Shown here: piece by piece, positions 57,215 to 64,000 of the stretch | Layout: the number at the start of each line of letters is the position of its first letter | Numbering within the stretch: position 1 is the stretch's first letter | Origin: CATQHB01 sp965262595 | GTDB lineage: Bacteria > Chloroflexota > Dehalococcoidia > Lucifugimonadales > UBA3495 | DNA: 64,000 nucleotides | Direction of reading: 5' to 3' | Assembly (NCBI GenBank): GCA_965262595.1 | Contig: OZ253548.1 | Coordinates: forward strand, 1,550,001 to 1,614,000 | Translations under genes and position numbers: made by a program | Notes under the pieces: model-generated | What the model was told of the DNA's origin: nothing | Databases searched by the model: none | The model's input: only the letters and a program-made list of their open reading frames with translations

Positions 57215-57639
57215 GGGTGGTAGCTCCCTCCGTTGGTTTGCTCCATTGTACTCTGTTTTTCCGAATGACTCAGGCTTTCCCGACTACGAAAGAACCCGGA
57301 TATGAAAGGGACCACTCGTGAATGAATTTCGAGCGGGGGTCACATGAAGTAGCGGCCTAGTGGTGCGAAATCTTTGTAATGATGGGTAATTTGGTTGGTG
57401 GGATTACGTTGGGCAAGCATCAGACTGAGAACTCGGCTGGAAAAGCAATCCATCATTTCAAAGTAGTTGTAATACTAGCATATTTCACCGAAAGCCCCAG
57501 AAGAGTTCGCCACTCGATCGAAATACTTTGGCGAATTTATGGACGCTTCCCAACTTACGGCTATGCGAGATGAATTCGATCCTAGGTCCAAGCTTTTAAT
57601 CGAGGAGCATATTTGTCTTGGTGAGGTTCTGCCGATCGC
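57215..57639. other. Intergenic stretch with a possible degraded CTAG-flanked MITE
   Basis: Sequence at 57463-57478 (GTAGTTGTAATACTAG) is the reverse of the CTAG-TATTACAAC end of the MITE at 25340. Another CTAG lies at 57357. The outer 122 bp could be a decayed copy. No gene supported. Confidence 0.35.
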
Positions 57640-57802
57640 ACGGCAGCATTCTTTCCTTTAAATAGCTTTTGAACTTCAGTCCGGGCCGCCAAAGCCAGTT
57701 TGGTGCCTTCAGCGGCGTAGGCTTGAGCGATGGCCTGCCCAATGCCCCGCCCGCGCGGGTGATAAGTGCGACGCGCCCCTGTAGTCTCTGCTGGTGGGCC
57801 AC
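57640..57802 (-). pseudogene. Short-chain dehydrogenase/reductase, N-terminal fragment
   Basis: From GTG 57802 (after AGGAGG): LQGRVALITRAGG. A one-base shift then continues GIGQAIAQAYAAEGTKLALAARTEVQKL, the Rossmann entry of an SDR (TGxxxGIG). The rest of the 250-residue enzyme is missing. Confidence 0.62.
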
Positions 57803-58001
57803 GGAGCGGCCTCCTAAACGCAGTTGCCGGTCAGTCTCACGCCGACCGTATCCTACATCAAGAGAAATGGCCTCTGACCCTCTTCCCGTCGTTTCGACCA
57901 GATAGGACCGCTTGCCACATGGCGGAACTGGTCTAAATTGGATTGGTAAGTTCTGCGTCTCGGTGAAGGAGAGGGACCGCAGGGTATAGGCAGGGAAAAA
58001 G

Positions 58002-58445
58002 CTACCAACGCAACCCCGGTTCCCGTTCTTGCAGCACTTCGCCGAACAACGTCAACACCTGGTCGACGCGTAGCACCACTATGGCCCCTTGGCCGCCTCC
58101 TACGTACCGGTCAGTCACCAGCCCCGATTGGAGCAGGCGATTGGTCATTTCTTCGAATACCTCACCTTCACGGTGTACGGAGGCGGTGCAGCGAAACTTC
58201 CACCCCTTGTCCTCCTCAGCGTTCCGGAATAGAACAATGACCTTTGGGTTGTCTTCGATGTGCTCAACCGGCGCCCGCCCGGTGCGGTCCCGGTAGATTA
58301 AAGAATCTTCGCCAACGGTCAGCACCGTGCCGATGAACCCGCAGTTGGGGTTGCCATCGGCGGAAGCAGTGCCCACGATACAAGGGTATCCGGATTCCCG
58401 GGCATTGTTGATCAGCCCCGCCATTTCTTCCGTTAGTTGTATCAA
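58002..58445 (-). CDS. Pyridoxamine 5'-phosphate oxidase (PNPOx) family protein
   Basis: 147 residues from TTG 58445, with AGAGGTG upstream. Split-barrel fold: YPCIVGTASADGNPNCGFIG, then DSLIYRDRTGRAPVEHIEDNPKVIVLF, CTASVHREGEVFEEM and GAIVVLRVDQVLTLFGEVL. These FMN- or F420-binding proteins act as oxidoreductases or have ligand-binding roles. Complete. It is monocistronic as far as visible, facing the MetX-like pseudogene. Confidence 0.86.
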   Translation of the reverse strand: MIQLTEEMAGLINNARESGYPCIVGTASADGNPNCGFIGTVLTVGEDSLIYRDRTGRAPVEHIEDNPKVIVLFRNAEEDKGWKFRCTASVHREGEVFEEMTNRLLQSGLVTDRYVGGGQGAIVVLRVDQVLTLFGEVLQEREPGLRW

Positions 58446-58675
58446 GATTCACCTCTACGAAACCCGGTGTTGGTCCCGGCTGACGCTGGCGCGACATAAT
58501 GGGTCAATACGCCTTTCTGCCTTTGAGACCAGTATTTCTGTTTAGCGCAGCGAATTGCCGCTATATCCTACATCACAGGCTCTGGGCGCCGGAAGCGCAT
58601 CTGTAACTCAATGTCTCGCTTCACTATGCTGGTGCGGCCCACCGGACTTCATGACTTCTTTTGGTGGAATAGATT

Positions 58676-59226
58676 ATGCCCGACTACGGAGTGTTTAACT
58701 TGGGCGACGTTGTGCCCCAAAGGGGGGCAACGTTGCGGGACGCCAAGTTGGGTTATAAGACCTGCGGCAGCCTGAACCCCAGGCGGGACAACGTAATCGT
58801 CAATCCTACCTCCCAGGGCGGCCACCACACCCTCTACGAGGGAAGGATTGGCCCCGAACGAGCACTGGACCCCAGCAAGTACTTCATAATCTTCTCACCA
58901 TGTTTGGCAATGGGCTATCGTCATCGCCCAGTAACACGTCAACCCCTTACAACAGGGCACGGTTCCCCCAAGTGACACTGTATGGCAACATAGTGTACCA
59001 GTACCGGCTGCTGAATGAGAAATTTGGAATTGACACAATCGCTTTGGTCACCGGCTGTGCCATGGGCGGCCAGCAGACTTACCACTGGGGCAGTCTGTTT
59101 CCGGCATGGTACAGTTTTACTCCGCCCCAGCGGCCCTACTTCGCACCGCCCTTGATACCTGACCGCCTACCCATAGACTCCCGGCCCGGCCCCGTGTTAA
59201 AAGTGATGCCCATTAACTACTCTTGA
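58676..59226 (+). pseudogene. Homoserine O-acyltransferase-like alpha/beta hydrolase, truncated
   Basis: ATG 58676: FNLGDVVPQRGATLRDAKLG, YKTCGSLNPRRDNVIVNPTS and FIIFSPC. A shift near 58900 continues FPQVTLYGNIVYQYRLLNEK, LVTGCAMGGQQTYHWGSLFP. The nucleophile elbow (GxSMGxQQ in the family) reads GCAMGGQQ, so the Ser is Ala. The second half of the enzyme is absent. The gene is clearly dead, ending at the tRNA-Gly remnant. Confidence 0.75.
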
Positions 59227-59297
59227 GCGGGCGTAACTCAGTGGTAGAGTGTTTGCTTCCCAAGCAAAAAGTCGCCGCTTTTTCTCACAATGCCCGA
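59227..59297 (+). pseudogene. tRNA-Gly (CCC) with a destroyed T-arm
   Basis: The arms fit a 71-nt tRNA exactly. Acceptor GCGGGCG pairs with TGCCCGA in six of seven positions. The D-arm ACTC-AGTGGTA-GAGT and anticodon arm TTTGC-TTCCCAA-GCAAA are perfect. The T-arm is GCCGC-TTTTTCT-CACAA, with no stem and no TTCGAAT loop. It is flanked by an integrase remnant, so damage by integration or excision is likely. No CCA. Confidence 0.72.
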
Positions 59298-59350
59298 CCC
59301 AAAATGACCAACGTGCTGAATAATACCGACACTACCCGGGGCAGCGAAGA

Positions 59351-59832
59351 CCTGCCGACCTGTCTCTGGATTCAGACCAGTCCACTATCCTGGTCCGACA
59401 AGGCAAGGGCAGCCGAAGCCGGATTGTTCCGGTACATCCCGAACTCCTGAACGTCCTGGTCGCCGTGCTGCAATTCGCCGACGTGGGCCGGGGCAATGTC
59501 ATTGACGTAAGCCGCTCGATGGCCTGGCGGTGGGTTCAAGAGGCGGCAAGACGGGCGGTGGCCTGGGCGGATTAACGGCGGGTCGGCGCGCAGGCACGCA
59601 CACTTTCCGACATTCCTACGCCCGACATCTTCTTTTGCAAGGCGTCCCGATAAACTATCTATCTCGGTGGTTGGGGCATAGGTCCATTCAGACAATGCCT
59701 CTACCTCTTGACAGTGGTGGGGGCGCGTCCTCAGTCCTGCAAGTGAGCAAGGAAGGAGCGGATGTGGAAAGCGGTAACCTGGTCTGCCTGGATGCAATTG
59801 CCGCCCGCTCCAAACTGAATAAAGGCGGATAA
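59351..59832 (+). pseudogene. Tyrosine recombinase remnant 4
   Basis: DLSLDSDQSTILVRQGKGSR then RIVPVHPELLNVLVAVLQFA, VSRSMAWRWVQEAARRAV. A shift near 59570 gives GTHTFRHSYARHLLLQGVPI and NYLSRWLGHRSIQTM. The Tyr-containing end (YLELVPDP) is replaced by unrelated sequence. The N-terminal catalytic Arg region is lost. Closely related to remnants 2 and 3. Confidence 0.72.
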
Positions 59833-60055
59833 TTCATCCCGGTAGTCTCAAATGGTTCGGGGAGAGCACTCCTGGATTCGCCGGTCAAATAGGAATTACT
59901 CCAACAGCCCAACCAGACTCAGGGAACCCGAAGGACATACCAGATAGGGCGCCGTATTTGATGGAGTTAATACCCGACGGACATCCAGATATTTATTAGA
60001 GCCGTCGAGCGCATATACCGTAGGTGATCGGGGCTTATAAACTAAGGAAATTAGT

Positions 60056-60130
<75 letters not shown>

Positions 60131-60174
60131 ACGCAATTCGACTAGCTTAGAAAAGGAGAGAGAACAGAGAACAA

Positions 60175-60249
60175 GGTACCTTAAGAAATTGCCCTGCAAA
60201 GGTTTGACGTTCGATATTTTAATAGTTTGAAGCTCATAGCGTGGGTCAA

Positions 60250-60251
<2 letters not shown>
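60175..60251 (-). other. 3' arm of the 23S rRNA processing stem
   Basis: Reverse-complementary to 63814-63875 over two long blocks (GGTACCTTAAGAAATTG-CCTGCAAA and AGTTTGAAG...AGCGTGGGTCAAAT), separated by a small internal loop. Together they enclose the 23S gene, as RNase III processing stems do. Confidence 0.82.
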
Positions 60252-63813
<3,562 letters not shown>

Positions 63814-63815
<2 letters not shown>

Positions 63816-63875
63816 TTGACCCACGCTAAGAACTTCAAACTTTCTTTAGTTTGCAGGACAATTTCTTAAGGTTCC
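63814..63875 (-). other. 5' arm of the 23S rRNA processing stem
   Basis: Pairs with 60175-60251 (see that entry). The start of transcription should lie just upstream. Confidence 0.82.
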
Positions 63876-63898
63876 TTATTCTCTTGTAAAGGTGCAAG
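63876..63898 (-). promoter_or_regulatory. Candidate 23S rRNA promoter
   Basis: Between the upstream terminator and the processing stem, the minus strand reads CTTGCACCTTTACAAGAGAA then TAAGG. TTGCAC and an AATAAG-like box are spaced about 13-16 bases apart, a weak match. The evidence is mainly positional. Confidence 0.35.
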
Positions 63899-63928
63899 AA
63901 AAAAGCGGTTGGGTTACCCCAAACCGCT
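63899..63928 (-). terminator. Intrinsic terminator upstream of 23S rRNA
   Basis: On the minus strand AGCGGTTTGGG-GTAA-CCCAACCGCT (ten-pair stem, one bulge) is followed by TTTTTTC. It ends transcription from upstream before the 23S gene, implying a separate 23S transcript and an unlinked 16S gene. Confidence 0.82.
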
Positions 63929-64000
63929 GCTCGGGTTTTCCCATCTACTGATTTTTGTTCAGGTAATTTTCATACCTTTTATTCAGTACCGCCTCTTTCT

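Noticed and set aside
59223..59450. 75-codon frame over the tRNA-Gly remnant
   Set aside because: It translates the tRNA remnant and the integrase remnant in a wrong frame.

Overview
The window is bacterial DNA of moderately high GC content. The best guess for its source is a Chloroflexota lineage of the Dehalococcoidia/SAR202 type. This rests on a 23S rRNA gene that appears unlinked from 16S (an intrinsic terminator lies just upstream of it), DUF5679 and YtxH proteins, and a fibronectin/leucine-rich surface protein. The assignment is inference, since no 16S gene is present.

Layout. 0-3 kb: start of a SagB-type dehydrogenase, a YihY/BrkB membrane protein, a YtxH protein and a decayed serine recombinase. 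3.3-15 kb: a candidate defence island, all on the + strand. It holds a decayed DUF5677-like gene, a helicase-nuclease of the type III Res / BPTD_3080 kind, a small protein plus PIN-domain pair, a large beta-class DNA methyltransferase, an AAA ATPase behind an inverted-repeat operator, and a RelE-like/UvrD helicase fusion. 15.2-16.1 kb: a ribbon-helix-helix-like protein embedded in TATTAACCC palindromes and three half-sites phased exactly 33 bp apart. 16.5-19 kb: a DUF5679 zinc ribbon and a NarL-type response regulator whose sensor kinase is frameshifted. 20-25.6 kb: remains of a very large secreted FN3/propeller/LRR protein, broken at least five times. 26-32 kb: an intact serine recombinase, IstB-like remains carrying a hexanucleotide expansion, a SWIM-domain protein, a broken SNF2 helicase, a 61-bp tandem repeat and a recombinase fragment. 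32.4-34.3 kb: a MazF toxin with an unusual upstream partner, then a DinB protein. 34.4-49 kb: a mobile-element region. An IS701-like insertion sequence with CTAG target duplications separates a truncated ATPase from a long series of element genes (a very large scaffold-like protein, a helicase that has lost its methylase domain, and small membrane proteins), most of them decaying. 49-60 kb: four tyrosine-recombinase remnants and an IS982 remnant interleaved with housekeeping-type genes (CAP-domain protein, MFS transporter, GMC oxidoreductase, PNPOx-family protein). A tRNA-Gly with a ruined T-arm sits beside the last integrase remnant. 60-64 kb, minus strand: initiator tRNA-Met and 23S rRNA, the latter interrupted by a 491-nt group I intron at the L1923 site (the I-CeuI homing site).

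Two themes stand out. First, pseudogenes are very dense. Many reading frames are interrupted by single in-frame stops or one-base shifts while the flanking sequence stays recognisable; this could be real decay or partly assembly error. Second, there are many small repeats: a MITE-like family with CTAAACC...CCAAGG ends, a CTAG-flanked MITE related to the IS701-like element, hexanucleotide expansions, and 60- and 61-bp tandem duplications. No CRISPR array and no 5S or 16S rRNA gene were seen.
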